A DNA stretch of 64,000 bases from the NCBI GenBank assembly GCA_029256725.1, contig JAQSXJ010000050.1, forward strand, positions 1-64,000. Direction: 5' to 3'. A program made the position numbers and the translations under genes. The stretch comes from Anaerocolumna sp. (GTDB lineage Bacteria > Bacillota > Clostridia > Lachnospirales > Lachnospiraceae). This document shows, piece after piece, positions 8,941 to 18,148 of the stretch (within the stretch, counting starts at the first letter, position 1; every line of letters begins with the position of its first letter). A model generated the notes under the pieces. It did no database searches and was not told the DNA's origin. It saw nothing but the letters and a program-made list of their open reading frames with translations.

Positions 8941-10308
8941 ATGAAAGAAAAAATTCAAAGAGTCGGAAGATATCTAAGCGGCATGGTTATGCCAAACATT
9001 GGAGCTTTTATTGCGTGGGGTATAATAACAGCTTTGTTTATACCAACCGGTTGGCTTCCCAATGAAAAACTGGCCGAACTTGTAGGGCCTATGTCCACCT
9101 ACCTGCTGACCCTGCTGATTGCTTATACAGGTGGTAAGACAGTTGCCGGTACAAGAGGCGGTGTTATGGGTGCCATTGCAACCATGGGTGTTATAGTGGG
9201 AGCAGATGTACCAATGTTCTTAGGAGCCATGCTAATGGGTCCTTTAGCGGGATACTTAATCAAGAAATTTGACAAAATAATAGAAGGCAGGATACCTGCC
9301 GGCTTTGAGATGTTAATCAATAACTTCTCAGTAGGTATTTTAGGAGCAATTCTGGCAATGATAGGCTACCTGGGAATCAGTCCTGTAGTAAGCTCCTTAA
9401 ACAGTGTAATGGAAGCAGGTGTAGGATTTTTCGTAGATCACGGAATACTTCCTTTGGTAAGTATATTTATAGAACCTGCTAAGGTACTGTTCTTAAACAA
9501 TGCAGTTAATCATGGAATTCTGACACCAATGGGTCTGCAACAGACAGCAGAGACCGGAAAGTCCCTATTCTTTCTGCTAGAAGCAAATCCCGGTCCCGGA
9601 CTTGGTATTCTCTTAGCTTACTGTCTTGTTGGTAAAGGAAATGCAAAAAGTTCCGCACCCGGAGCTATCATTATCCACTTCTTAGGTGGTATACATGAAA
9701 TCTATTTCCCATTCATTCTGATGAATCCTATACTGCTGTTATCAGCTATAGCAGGTGGTGCCAGCGGTATATTAACACTTAATATTTTTGGAGCCGGACT
9801 TACCGGACCTGCATCACCCGGAAGTATTATTGCAGTTCTTGGTATGACAGCAAAAGATAGTTATTTGGGAGTAATCTTATCTGTAATTATTGCCTGCGCA
9901 GTATCCTGTGTAACAGCAGTACCTCTCTTAAAGATCTTTGGTAAGACAGAAGATATTGAGGCTGCCAAAGAAATGGTAAGTGAGATGAAGAACGCTTCCA
10001 AAGGTCTTGTAGATGTAAAAGCAGCAAAAAATATTTCAAGTATCGTATTTGCCTGCGATGCAGGAATGGGTTCCAGTGCCATGGGTGCAACCATCCTTCG
10101 CAAGAAACTTGCAGCTGCTGGACTTGGTTCTATTAATGTCGTACACGCATCTGTATCCTCCATACCTGATAATGCCCAGGTAGTGGTAACACATGAAGAA
10201 TTAAAAGAACGTGCAGCCAGCAATTGTCCCGGAGCCAGACTTGTTTTAATAAAAAATTTCTTATCAGCACCGGAATATGACATGTTGGTAAATGAATTAA
10301 AGGTTTAA
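8941..10308 (+). CDS. mtlA: PTS mannitol-type transporter subunit EIICB
   Basis: Membrane permease and phosphotransfer subunit of 455 residues that takes up and phosphorylates a hexitol, most likely D-mannitol. Residues 1-335 form the EIIC membrane domain, including GGIHEIYFPF with the conserved glutamate of the substrate site. A linker follows, then EIIB (about 362-455) with phospho-Cys372 in FACDAGMGSS. E. coli MtlA also has a fused EIIA; here EIIA is a separate gene (13071-13499), the usual Gram-positive arrangement. It is the first gene of the operon, after GAGAGGG and an ATG at 8941. Confidence 0.93.
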   Translation: MKEKIQRVGRYLSGMVMPNIGAFIAWGIITALFIPTGWLPNEKLAELVGPMSTYLLTLLIAYTGGKTVAGTRGGVMGAIATMGVIVGADVPMFLGAMLMGPLAGYLIKKFDKIIEGRIPAGFEMLINNFSVGILGAILAMIGYLGISPVVSSLNSVMEAGVGFFVDHGILPLVSIFIEPAKVLFLNNAVNHGILTPMGLQQTAETGKSLFFLLEANPGPGLGILLAYCLVGKGNAKSSAPGAIIIHFLGGIHEIYFPFILMNPILLLSAIAGGASGILTLNIFGAGLTGPASPGSIIAVLGMTAKDSYLGVILSVIIACAVSCVTAVPLLKIFGKTEDIEAAKEMVSEMKNASKGLVDVKAAKNISSIVFACDAGMGSSAMGATILRKKLAAAGLGSINVVHASVSSIPDNAQVVVTHEELKERAASNCPGARLVLIKNFLSAPEYDMLVNELKV

Positions 10309-10321
10309 TTATATGACCTCT

Positions 10322-10380
10322 GCGGAATAGAGGATTGCAGGCACTATACAGGTGCTCTGTAAACCCTCTCTTCCGCGTCT
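10322..10380 (+). terminator. Intercistronic hairpin between EIICB and the regulator
   Basis: A 15-base stem with two mismatches (GCGGAATAGAGGATT / AACCCTCTCTTCCGC) and a short inner GCAC/GTGC stem are followed by GTCTTTTAG. It could end part of the transcripts after EIICB, or set mRNA stability so that transporter and regulator are made in different amounts. Confidence 0.6.
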
Positions 10381-10411
10381 TTTAGATTAAAAAAAGAAAG
10401 GAGGGAGAGGC

Positions 10412-12505
10412 ATGATGTTATCTCCGCGTCTCATTCAGCTATTTACTATTCTATTAAGAGAAGAAGGTATCGTATCTGTCAAAAAACTGGCCGAGGATGT
10501 AAAGGTAAGTAAACGAACAGTGCAAAGAGAACTTGATCATACAGAAGGTTTTTTGCGGAAATACGGTTTAAGCCTAAGTACCAAAGCCGGTACAGGTATC
10601 TGGATGGAGGGCGAGAGAAGCAGTAAGAACAGACTGCTTGAGGAATTGGATTCAAAGGAAGTTATTGATTATATTGACAAGGAAAAAAGAAGAGACAGTC
10701 TTATATTAGAGGTTTTAAGGGACAGAGAACCCAAGAAACTTTATTACTATAGAAATATATTCGGTGTAAGTGAAGCAACCATAAGTAATGACATGGAGGC
10801 TATTGAATACTGGTTTGAAAGATTTGATTTGACATTGATCAGAAAACAGGGGTATGGCGTTGCATTGTCCGGCTCAGAGAAGAACTACCGCCTGGCAGTG
10901 AAGCGTTTTATTGATGAGAATCCTGATACGGAGGAACTTAGGTTAGCCATTGGAGAAAAGAAATGGACAGTATTAGGGGAGTATTACGAAAAAGAAAACA
11001 AAGGAATGTTCCAATTAATAGATTATAAGGTACTTAAGAGGGTCGTCCTATGCCTTGGAAGTATCAGAGACAGTAAGCTAAATCGTCTGACCAACAGCTC
11101 TTATTATTCACTTGTGGTTCATATAACCATAGCAATTATGAGGATAAAGGATAAGGAGTTTATAGAAACAGACACAAGAACCATGGATGAATTTCTCTAT
11201 CATGAAGACTATCAGCTAGCTTGTCTCATGGGAGAATCATTGGAGAAAGAGTTTGAACTCATGATTCCGGCAGAAGAAACAGCCTATATACTCCTTCATA
11301 TCAGCGGAGCCAAGATCCAGTCAGCAGATTATGAAGAAGATAAGGATACGGTTCTTAGGGAAGAATTGCTGGGATTGATAAATGAAATAACAGATATCTA
11401 TGACAGCAGTATTTCTTATGAACTAAAGCAAGACGAGGAATTTATCAGAGGTCTTATGGCACACCTAAAACCTACCTTTATTCGTCTTAAGAATCATCTG
11501 AATATTACTAATCCTCTGCTGTCTCAGATACAGGAGGCGTATCCGGAGATTTACTCCAAATGCTTGAAGGTGGGAGAATTTATTCAAAAGAAATATGGAT
11601 ACAAGGTACCGGCGGCTGAAATCGGTTATCTGTCCATGCACTTTGGAGCAGCCGGAGTAAGACTTGATGATAGAAGAGAAAGTTTCAGAAAAGTTGATGT
11701 AGGAATAATTTGTGCCAGCGGAATCGGCATCTCCAGGCTGATGCATTCTAAGCTTAAGAATTTCCTGAAGGAGAGAATCCAGATTTATACCTACGGAAAA
11801 GATGATTTAACACCTGGTGTTCTAAAGAATCTGGATTTTATCGTTACGAATATCGATCTGGAGGAAGTACCAGCGGATATGATCAAGGTCAGTGCGCTGT
11901 TAAATGATACGGAGCTTGCAGAAATAGAAGAGAAGGTAAGGGCTTACTCCAAAACCACCAAGAAAAGCGAAGGCAGCAGTGAGTTTTCCAAACAGTTGGA
12001 GCATATCAATATCTGCATTAACCAGATTAAGGGGATCATTAAAGATTTTGGCTTTATGAAGGTGGATGAACATATTAATTTTGATGAACTTTTGGTAGCG
12101 GTATCTGAAAAGCTTTCAGCCTTTCAGGTAAACAGGCTTCAGATACAGGAGGATATCAAAAGAAGAGAGAAAATCTCCTCTCAGATTATACCGGAATATG
12201 GCTTTGCATTGTTGCATTCCAGAACTGGTGGCGTTGTGAAACCTAACTTCTCACTCTGTGTGACGAAAGACAGAAATTCCTTCCTTGATCCGTACTTCAA
12301 AGGTATTAAGGCAGTAATAATCATGCTCATACCGGAGGATGACCAGGTAGGGATAAATACTGATATTATGGGCTGTTTAAGCAGTCAGCTGATAGAGAAC
12401 AGTGAATTTCTTAAGATTATGTTTGAAGGAGAGAAAGAAACGGTTAAGGATAAGGTAGAGAAGGTATTAAGGCAGTATTTCAAGCAGTATCTGGAAACAG
12501 TTTAG
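10412..12505 (+). CDS. mtlR: MtlR-type PRD-containing transcriptional activator
   Basis: Regulator of 697 residues with the MtlR/BglG-family order: N-terminal HTH (about 10-60, with VSKRTVQREL), second HTH/Mga-like domain (80-150), two PTS regulation domains (about 185-400), an EIIB-like domain with Cys434 in IICASGIG and an EIIA-like domain with His602 in LLHSRTGG. In B. subtilis MtlR the corresponding EIIB cysteine and EIIA histidine set activity through phosphorylation by the mannitol PTS, and both are kept here. Two adjacent ATGs follow a strong GGAGGGAG site. It is encoded inside the operon it should control, between EIICB and EIIA. Confidence 0.88.
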   Translation: MMLSPRLIQLFTILLREEGIVSVKKLAEDVKVSKRTVQRELDHTEGFLRKYGLSLSTKAGTGIWMEGERSSKNRLLEELDSKEVIDYIDKEKRRDSLILEVLRDREPKKLYYYRNIFGVSEATISNDMEAIEYWFERFDLTLIRKQGYGVALSGSEKNYRLAVKRFIDENPDTEELRLAIGEKKWTVLGEYYEKENKGMFQLIDYKVLKRVVLCLGSIRDSKLNRLTNSSYYSLVVHITIAIMRIKDKEFIETDTRTMDEFLYHEDYQLACLMGESLEKEFELMIPAEETAYILLHISGAKIQSADYEEDKDTVLREELLGLINEITDIYDSSISYELKQDEEFIRGLMAHLKPTFIRLKNHLNITNPLLSQIQEAYPEIYSKCLKVGEFIQKKYGYKVPAAEIGYLSMHFGAAGVRLDDRRESFRKVDVGIICASGIGISRLMHSKLKNFLKERIQIYTYGKDDLTPGVLKNLDFIVTNIDLEEVPADMIKVSALLNDTELAEIEEKVRAYSKTTKKSEGSSEFSKQLEHINICINQIKGIIKDFGFMKVDEHINFDELLVAVSEKLSAFQVNRLQIQEDIKRREKISSQIIPEYGFALLHSRTGGVVKPNFSLCVTKDRNSFLDPYFKGIKAVIIMLIPEDDQVGINTDIMGCLSSQLIENSEFLKIMFEGEKETVKDKVEKVLRQYFKQYLETV

Positions 12506-12741
12506 AGTATTTCTGCTACAATATTTCTATAGAAATAGCCAGTACCTACTATTAAATGAATATATACAGGCTGTACACGAAAAATTTGTTACTAAGTTTG
12601 GCTGTAAATAAAATAAAAGAAGACAGAAAAATGTCTTCAGGATATGGTGACAAAGTCAATTTTGCTTTGATTGAACCACTGCTTGGCAGCAGTTATAATT
12701 AATGTATTGAAAGTTTGTTTTATATATCTTGATACTAAAAT

Positions 12742-13002
12742 GTGAGTCAGTATTAAAATGTGAGTCAGTATTAAAAAGTAAGTCAGTATTAAAAAAGTAA
12801 GTAGTATTCTAAATGTAGTCAGTATTTTAAAGTAATGAGTATTTAAAAGTAATCAGTATTAAAAAATATTCAAGATTTAAAAAGTAGTCAGTATTCAAAA
12901 GTAATCAGCATTCAAAAGTAATCAGCATTCAAAAGTAATCAGTATTCAAAAGTAGTAGCATTCAAAAGTAATCAGTATTCAAAAGTAAGTCAGCATTCAA
13001 AT
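12742..13002. repeat. Tandem array of a 17-base unit inside the PTS operon
   Basis: About 15 head-to-tail units of 16-19 bases with consensus GTAATCAGCATTCAAAA; units near the mtlF side are nearly identical and those near mtlR are more diverged. The array fills most of the 565-base gap between mtlR and mtlF. The rest of the gap has a small GAAGAC/GTCTTC hairpin (12619-12638) and no gene. Confidence 0.9.
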
Positions 13003-13070
13003 AATATTAATTATTCAAGGTTGTATAAACAGGACATTACAAAACAGGGCATAACAAGAAAGGATTGACT

Positions 13071-13499
13071 ATGGTGGAATTATTACGAAAAGAAAATATT
13101 GAAATCAACTGTAAGGCAGCTTCAAAGGAGCAGGTAATCCGTCATATCGGTAGAAAGCTTTGTGACAGTGGTTATGTTGAAGAGAATTATATAGAGGCCA
13201 TGCTGCTAAGAGAAAAATCCTTCTCCACGAATATTGGAAATGGAATTGCTCTTCCTCACGGAATAGAAGCAGCCAAAAGTGACATCAAAGCCTCCGGTAT
13301 TGCTGTTATGGTATTTCCGGAAGGCACTGACTGGGGCGGAGAATCCGTTAAGATTGTAATTGCAATAGCAGGCGTTGGTGAAGAGCACCTTGAGATTTTG
13401 TCCAATATAGCGGAAAAACTGTCAGATATGGAAAATGTAATCAGGGTTATTAATAGTAATTCAGATACAATCTTTGAAATCCTTACCGCTAAAGAATAA
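13071..13499 (+). CDS. mtlF: PTS mannitol-type EIIA
   Basis: Phosphocarrier of 142 residues passing phosphate from HPr to the EIIB domain of the transporter. The active-site histidine is His63 in IALPHG, within the family block STNIGNGIALPHG. I chose the ATG at 13071 because AAAGGA lies seven bases before it; an upstream TTG at 13065 would overlap the ribosome site. It follows the 17-base tandem array and begins the second half of the operon. Soluble, cytoplasmic. Confidence 0.93.
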   Translation: MVELLRKENIEINCKAASKEQVIRHIGRKLCDSGYVEENYIEAMLLREKSFSTNIGNGIALPHGIEAAKSDIKASGIAVMVFPEGTDWGGESVKIVIAIAGVGEEHLEILSNIAEKLSDMENVIRVINSNSDTIFEILTAKE

Positions 13500-13577
13500 A
13501 TGTGAACAGGAAGGGTGCAGTTGCTATCAGGTAGCAGCAGATAGCATCATGACGGAGTAGAGAAAGGAAAGTATCTT

Positions 13578-14510
13578 ATGATAGTAACAGTAACCATGAA
13601 TCCGGCTATTGATAAAACAGCAGAATTGGAACAGTTGGAAAAAGGCAGCTTAAACAGACTGCAAAATTGCCTTTGGGATATTGGCGGTAAAGGGATTAAT
13701 GTGTCCAAAACCATAAAAGCCATGGGTGGTGAAACCATAGCAACGGGATTTTGCGGTGGCAGCACTGGCAGACAGATAGAAGAGAATCTCACAGAACTTG
13801 GTATCAGAAATGATTTTGTACGTATTGGTAATGAGACCAGAGTTAATTTAAAACTGGTAGAGGGAAGAGGAATCGTAACTGAGTTAAATGAACCAGGCCC
13901 TTTGGTTACAGAGGAAGAACTAGAGCAGCTGTCTGAGAAACTCCTTCAGTACGCTGGGGAAGATACCCTGTTCGTTTTCGCAGGAAGCATTCCAAGAGGT
14001 ATTGATAAAGCTATCTATCGTACATTAATTCCCTTAGTGAAAGAGAAAGGGTCTAAGGTATTTCTGGATGCAGACGGTGAGCTGTTTGCAAGAGGTCTTG
14101 AAGGAAATCCAGATTATATTAAACCTAACAGAAAAGAACTGGAAGAATATTTTAAGAAGGATTACAGAGCAAGTGAGGAAGAACTTCTGTTAATGGGAAA
14201 GGAATTGTTAGCAAAAGGAAGCAGTCTGGTGGCTATATCCTTAGGACAGCTGGGTGCACTTTTCTTAACAAAGAACAGAGCAATAAAGTGCCCGGGACTT
14301 AAGGTAAAAGCACATTCGACCGTTGGAGCCGGGGATGCTATGGTGGCAGCGCTGGTATACAGCCTCCATAAGGGAGAAACAGAAGAAGAGTGCTTTAAGC
14401 TTGCCATGGCTACCTCCGCAGGAGCAGTGACTACCCAGGGTACGAAACCGCCTCACAGGGATCTAATAGAAGAACTGAAAGAAAAGGTAGATATCAGGGA
14501 GTTGCAATAG
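13578..14510 (+). CDS. pfkB: 1-phosphofructokinase (PfkB family)
   Basis: PfkB-family sugar kinase of 310 residues. The N-terminal VTMNPAIDKT and GGKGINVSK blocks and the C-terminal TVGAGDAM, with catalytic Asp253, match 1-phosphofructokinases (FruK) and the related tagatose-6-phosphate kinases (LacC). In this operon it should phosphorylate a ketose 1-phosphate to a 1,6-bisphosphate for aldolase. That is unusual for mannitol, which is normally degraded through fructose 6-phosphate. The first codon is an ATG after GGAAAG. The family is secure; fructose 1-phosphate as substrate is inferred from context. Confidence 0.85.
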   Translation: MIVTVTMNPAIDKTAELEQLEKGSLNRLQNCLWDIGGKGINVSKTIKAMGGETIATGFCGGSTGRQIEENLTELGIRNDFVRIGNETRVNLKLVEGRGIVTELNEPGPLVTEEELEQLSEKLLQYAGEDTLFVFAGSIPRGIDKAIYRTLIPLVKEKGSKVFLDADGELFARGLEGNPDYIKPNRKELEEYFKKDYRASEEELLLMGKELLAKGSSLVAISLGQLGALFLTKNRAIKCPGLKVKAHSTVGAGDAMVAALVYSLHKGETEEECFKLAMATSAGAVTTQGTKPPHRDLIEELKEKVDIRELQ

Positions 14511-14547
14511 CTGACAAAATGCCGTTTTTCAACATCCTGATTTTTAG

Positions 14548-14577
14548 GTGTGCTAAAGCACACAGATAGGAGCTTAT
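14548..14577 (+). promoter_or_regulatory. Palindrome and ribosome site before the dehydrogenase gene
   Basis: GTGTGC-TAAA-GCACAC forms a six-pair hairpin directly before CAGATAGGAG and the start codon. Similar hairpin-CAGA-GGAG leaders stand before the sensor kinase (22826-22852) and the thiamine-type binding protein (59694-59721). Confidence 0.45.
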
Positions 14578-15840
14578 ATGAAGTCAAAAGCAGTAAGAAT
14601 GTATGGAGAAGACGATTTACGCCTGGAAGAGTTCGAGCTTCCAGGGATTAAAGAGGATGAGATTCTAGTAAAGGTCATGAGTGACAGTATCTGTATGTCC
14701 ACCTATAAATTAGTTAAACAGGGAAAGAAACATAAGAGATCACCTCAGAATATAGATACCAATCCGATTATCATCGGTCACGAATGTGCCGGTATCATTG
14801 TAGAAGTAGGAAAGAAGTGGGAGGGTAAATATAAAGCAGGAGACAAATTTGCTCTTCAGCCGGCCCTTAATTATAAAGGTAAACTCGACTCACCGGGATA
14901 TTCTTATGAATATTGCGGAGGTGCCTGCACCTATTGTATTATGCCGCAAGAAGTAATGGAGCTTGGTTGTCTGCTGCCCTACAAGGGAGAGAGCTTTTTT
15001 GAGGCATCTTTAGGTGAACCAATGAGCTGTATTATTGGCGGTTATCATGCCAATTACCATACCAACAAGCAGAATTATCAGCATGCCATGGGAACCAAAA
15101 CAGGTGGAAATATCTTAATACTTGGCGGCTGCGGACCTATGGGACTTGGTGCGGTAAGTTATGGACTCTATACAGAAAATAAACCCAAACGTATTGTGGT
15201 AACGGATATCAGTGAAGCCAGAATAGAAAATGCAAGGCAGATGATATCACCGGAGGAAGCGAAAGAAAAAGGAATGGAGCTTATCTATATGAATACTGCT
15301 GCTTTAGAAGATCCTATTAGTGTTCTTAAAGAGCTTACCGATGACCATGGTTATGATGATGTATTTGTATATGTGCCAAATAAAGCGGTAGTAGAGATGG
15401 CGGATGCTCTGCTGGCATTTGACGGCTGCATGAACTTCTTTGCAGGCCCGACAAATGGTGATTTTACCTCAGAAATCAATATGTATAACATTCATTATAT
15501 CAGTACCCACGTTATTGGTACCACCGGCGGTAATAATGACGACCTGTTAGAAGCCCTTGATTTAGCAGCAAAGGGAGAAATCAGACCGGCAGTTATGGTT
15601 ACACACATCGGAGGGATTGATTCTATAGCAGAAGCAACCTTAAATCTACCCTCCATACCCGGTGGCAAGAAGCTTACTTATACCCAGTTTAATATGCCGC
15701 TTACAGCCCTTGAAGATTTTGAGGAGCTTGGAAAGAGTGATGAGCTGTTTCACAAACTGGATGAGTCCGTGAAAAAACATAAGGGACTCTGGAACCTGGA
15801 AGCAGAAAAAATATTATTTGAGCATCATGGCATTGCATAG
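14578..15840 (+). CDS. Zinc-type dehydrogenase, L-sorbose-1-phosphate reductase-like
   Basis: Medium-chain (zinc-type) dehydrogenase of 420 residues. An N-terminal catalytic domain with SDSICMSTYK and IIGHECAG precedes a nucleotide-binding domain with ILGGCGPMG (about 180). Length and N-terminal sequence resemble SorE, which reversibly reduces L-sorbose 1-phosphate to D-glucitol 6-phosphate, so it should act at a carbonyl next to the phosphate-bearing carbon. For mannitol phosphate such chemistry would give fructose 1-phosphate, the substrate of the kinase encoded 67 bases upstream. No MtlD-type 5-dehydrogenase is found in the operon. HPr follows after 16 bases. The reaction is inferred. Confidence 0.75.
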   Translation: MKSKAVRMYGEDDLRLEEFELPGIKEDEILVKVMSDSICMSTYKLVKQGKKHKRSPQNIDTNPIIIGHECAGIIVEVGKKWEGKYKAGDKFALQPALNYKGKLDSPGYSYEYCGGACTYCIMPQEVMELGCLLPYKGESFFEASLGEPMSCIIGGYHANYHTNKQNYQHAMGTKTGGNILILGGCGPMGLGAVSYGLYTENKPKRIVVTDISEARIENARQMISPEEAKEKGMELIYMNTAALEDPISVLKELTDDHGYDDVFVYVPNKAVVEMADALLAFDGCMNFFAGPTNGDFTSEINMYNIHYISTHVIGTTGGNNDDLLEALDLAAKGEIRPAVMVTHIGGIDSIAEATLNLPSIPGGKKLTYTQFNMPLTALEDFEELGKSDELFHKLDESVKKHKGLWNLEAEKILFEHHGIA

Positions 15841-15856
15841 CCTTAGGAGGTAAATG

Positions 15857-16120
15857 ATGGTTACTCAGACTTTTATTATAAATAATAGAAATGGTTTGCA
15901 TGCAAGACCTGCAGGTGAACTGGCTAAAATAGCAAGTTCCTGCCGTTCGGACATTACCCTTAAGATCGGAGAGAAAAAGATTAATCCGAAAAGTATCTTA
16001 AATATCATGGCAGCTGCTATACGCTTTGGTACAGAAATTGAGCTTGAGTGTACCGGTGAGACAGAAGACGAGGACTTAAAACGTTTGGGAGAAGCCATTG
16101 AGCAAGGTTTAGGTGAGTAA
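15857..16120 (+). CDS. ptsH: HPr family phosphocarrier protein
   Basis: Phosphocarrier of 87 residues. With the ATG at 15857 the active histidine falls exactly at His15 (NGLHARPA) and the regulatory serine at Ser46 (PKSILNIM), as in canonical HPr, and the TAGGAGGT site is well spaced; the ATG at 15854 is too close. It receives phosphate from the Enzyme I encoded next and would serve the EIIA and EIICB of this operon. The retained Ser46 means it could still be a target of HPr kinase. The divergence within the 50-60 region (AAAIRFGTE) suggests a pathway-specific paralogue. Confidence 0.92.
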   Translation: MVTQTFIINNRNGLHARPAGELAKIASSCRSDITLKIGEKKINPKSILNIMAAAIRFGTEIELECTGETEDEDLKRLGEAIEQGLGE

Positions 16121-16141
16121 GAGCAGAGAAGGGGGAGATTT

Positions 16142-17815
16142 ATGAAGGTGCTGAAGGTGAATCAGCCTGCTTCTGGCGGAATAGCCATGGGAAGCGCATA
16201 TCTATATCAGCCGAAGGAAAGAAAGATAGCAGATTACAGAGTTAGTTCAGAAGAGGCAGACAAGGAAATAGAACGATTCGAAGCCGCAGTTCTTAAGGCA
16301 GCAGAGGAACTTTCTGTACTTGCAGGAGAAAATCCCATATTTGCAGCCCATCTTGAAATGGTAAAAGATGTTACTTTACAGGAGGCGGTAACGGGTAAGA
16401 TAAAAGGCGAAGGCAATAATGCAGAAAAAGCAGTAGTCCTTGCCTGTGAGGAGCTTATCCTGCTCTTTGAAGCCATGGAGGATGCTTATATGAAAGAAAG
16501 GGCAGCCGACATAAAGGATATCAGAGAAAGACTTTTAAGCCAGTTAACAGGCATTGTAAATAAACCTGTCAGCTGCGGGAAGGATTCCATTCTGATTGCA
16601 CCTGATCTGACACCTTCTGATACGTCTTCCCTTGACCTTAATAAAATAAGAGGGCTGATTACCAGAGACGGAGGGGTCACCAGTCATGTGGCAATACTTG
16701 CCAAAAGCCTTTCGCTTCCTGCCCTTGTTGGAGTAAAGGAGATTCTTTCTGAGGTAGCTGACGGAGATTATCTCATATTGGATGGGTATAATGGCGAAAT
16801 ATTAATCAATCCTACGGAAGAGGAAAAACAAAAGTATCACGAGCTTATTAAGAAACATAAGGAAGCGGAGCAAAGGATAAAGGCAGAGGAAAGTCTTTCC
16901 TCTATTACCCTGGATGGAAGAGAAGTTCACCTTTGTGCCAATGTGGGCAATATAGAGGATATTAAAAAGGCTGTTACAAGTCATATTGATGGTATTGGAT
17001 TATTCAGAAGTGAGTTTCTCTATCTTGGCAGCAGTCATTTTCCTACAGAAGAAGAGCAGTTTGAAGCTTACAAGGAAGCAGCGGTAACCTGCAGCAGGGA
17101 AATAACCATAAGAACTCTGGATATCGGCGGAGATAAGACACTTCCTTACTATCCAATGGATAAAGAGGAGAATCCATTTCTAGGTTTCCGAGCCATCCGT
17201 ATTTCCCTTCAGGAGAAAGAATTGTTTAAGATACAGTTAAGAGCTATCCTTAGAGCAAGTGCTTTTGGTAAAATAAGAATTCTTTTTCCTATGATAATCT
17301 CTCTGGAAGAATTAAGAGCAGCAAAGGCAGCCGTAAGGGAATGCATGGAGGCATTAAACACAGCTGATATATCCTATGACGAAACCATACAGACAGGGGT
17401 TATGATTGAAACACCTGCCAGTGTACTTTGTGCAGAAGAATTGGCAAAAGAAGCGGATTTTTTCAGCATCGGCACCAATGACCTGACTCAGTATCTGCTG
17501 GCGGTGGACAGAGGGAATTCTAAAATAGCTGCGTTATATAATTCTTTTCACCCTGCTGTAATCAGAAGTATAAGGCATGTGACAGAAAGTGCCCATAAGT
17601 ATGGGAAGAAGGCGGGAATGTGCGGTGAATTTGCCGGAAATGAGAAAGCCACGGAGCTCCTCATAGGACTTGGACTGGATGAACTTAGTATGACAGCCTC
17701 CCTGATATCCGGTGTCAGATACAGAATTAGAAGAATGAAATATGAAGCTGCAAGAAAACTTGCAGAAGAAGCGGTTAATAAAGCTACAGTAAGTGAAATT
17801 ATGGAATTGCTGTAG
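16142..17815 (+). CDS. ptsI: PTS Enzyme I (phosphoenolpyruvate-protein phosphotransferase)
   Basis: Cytoplasmic Enzyme I of 557 residues that moves phosphate from phosphoenolpyruvate to HPr. The N-terminal HPr-binding and phospho-domain has His182 in TSHVAILAKSL. The C-terminal PEP-binding barrel shows FRSEFLY, LDIGGDK, FLGFRAIR and the catalytic GMCGEFAG cysteine block. Length is slightly below E. coli EI (575). It starts 21 bases after HPr, with GGGGGAG before the ATG. Finding EI and HPr inside a sugar operon, rather than in a separate general pts locus, suggests a self-sufficient system; whether another EI exists in the genome cannot be seen here. Confidence 0.94.
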   Translation: MKVLKVNQPASGGIAMGSAYLYQPKERKIADYRVSSEEADKEIERFEAAVLKAAEELSVLAGENPIFAAHLEMVKDVTLQEAVTGKIKGEGNNAEKAVVLACEELILLFEAMEDAYMKERAADIKDIRERLLSQLTGIVNKPVSCGKDSILIAPDLTPSDTSSLDLNKIRGLITRDGGVTSHVAILAKSLSLPALVGVKEILSEVADGDYLILDGYNGEILINPTEEEKQKYHELIKKHKEAEQRIKAEESLSSITLDGREVHLCANVGNIEDIKKAVTSHIDGIGLFRSEFLYLGSSHFPTEEEQFEAYKEAAVTCSREITIRTLDIGGDKTLPYYPMDKEENPFLGFRAIRISLQEKELFKIQLRAILRASAFGKIRILFPMIISLEELRAAKAAVRECMEALNTADISYDETIQTGVMIETPASVLCAEELAKEADFFSIGTNDLTQYLLAVDRGNSKIAALYNSFHPAVIRSIRHVTESAHKYGKKAGMCGEFAGNEKATELLIGLGLDELSMTASLISGVRYRIRRMKYEAARKLAEEAVNKATVSEIMELL

Positions 17816-17835
17816 TCATACAGGTGTGTGATTTA

Positions 17836-17876
17836 AGACCTGGCCTTCTGGTTATACTGGAAGGCTGGGTCTCTTT
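17836..17876 (+). terminator. Intrinsic terminator of the PTS operon
   Basis: AGACCTGGCCTTCT pairs with GGAAGGCTGGGTCT, allowing G-U pairs, and CTTTTT follows. The remainder of the 330-base gap before the lactonase gene shows no gene or clear motif. Confidence 0.85.
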
Positions 17877-18148
17877 TTGCATTTTACTTGCCATCTGACA
17901 GCAGCAGTATTACAATAACAGTAAGTAATAGTACTAGTATATAGTAGGGTGGACAGCAAAGTGAGTTCTCAAACAGGACTTACGGGTTAGCTTTTACGTG
18001 GTATCTTGTAGCTTTAATACAGTGCCTTATCCTGGGTTGCAATAAAAAAACGCAGCAGCAAAAATTGCTTTTGTATCCCACAAACTGGAACGCTCAGCCC
18101 AAGCAGTTTGCAAATACACCCTAGGTGTCAAGCAGAAAAGAGGTAGTA

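Noticed and set aside
12742-13002. CRISPR array
   Set aside because: Units of 16-19 bases follow each other without unique spacers, and no cas gene is in the window.
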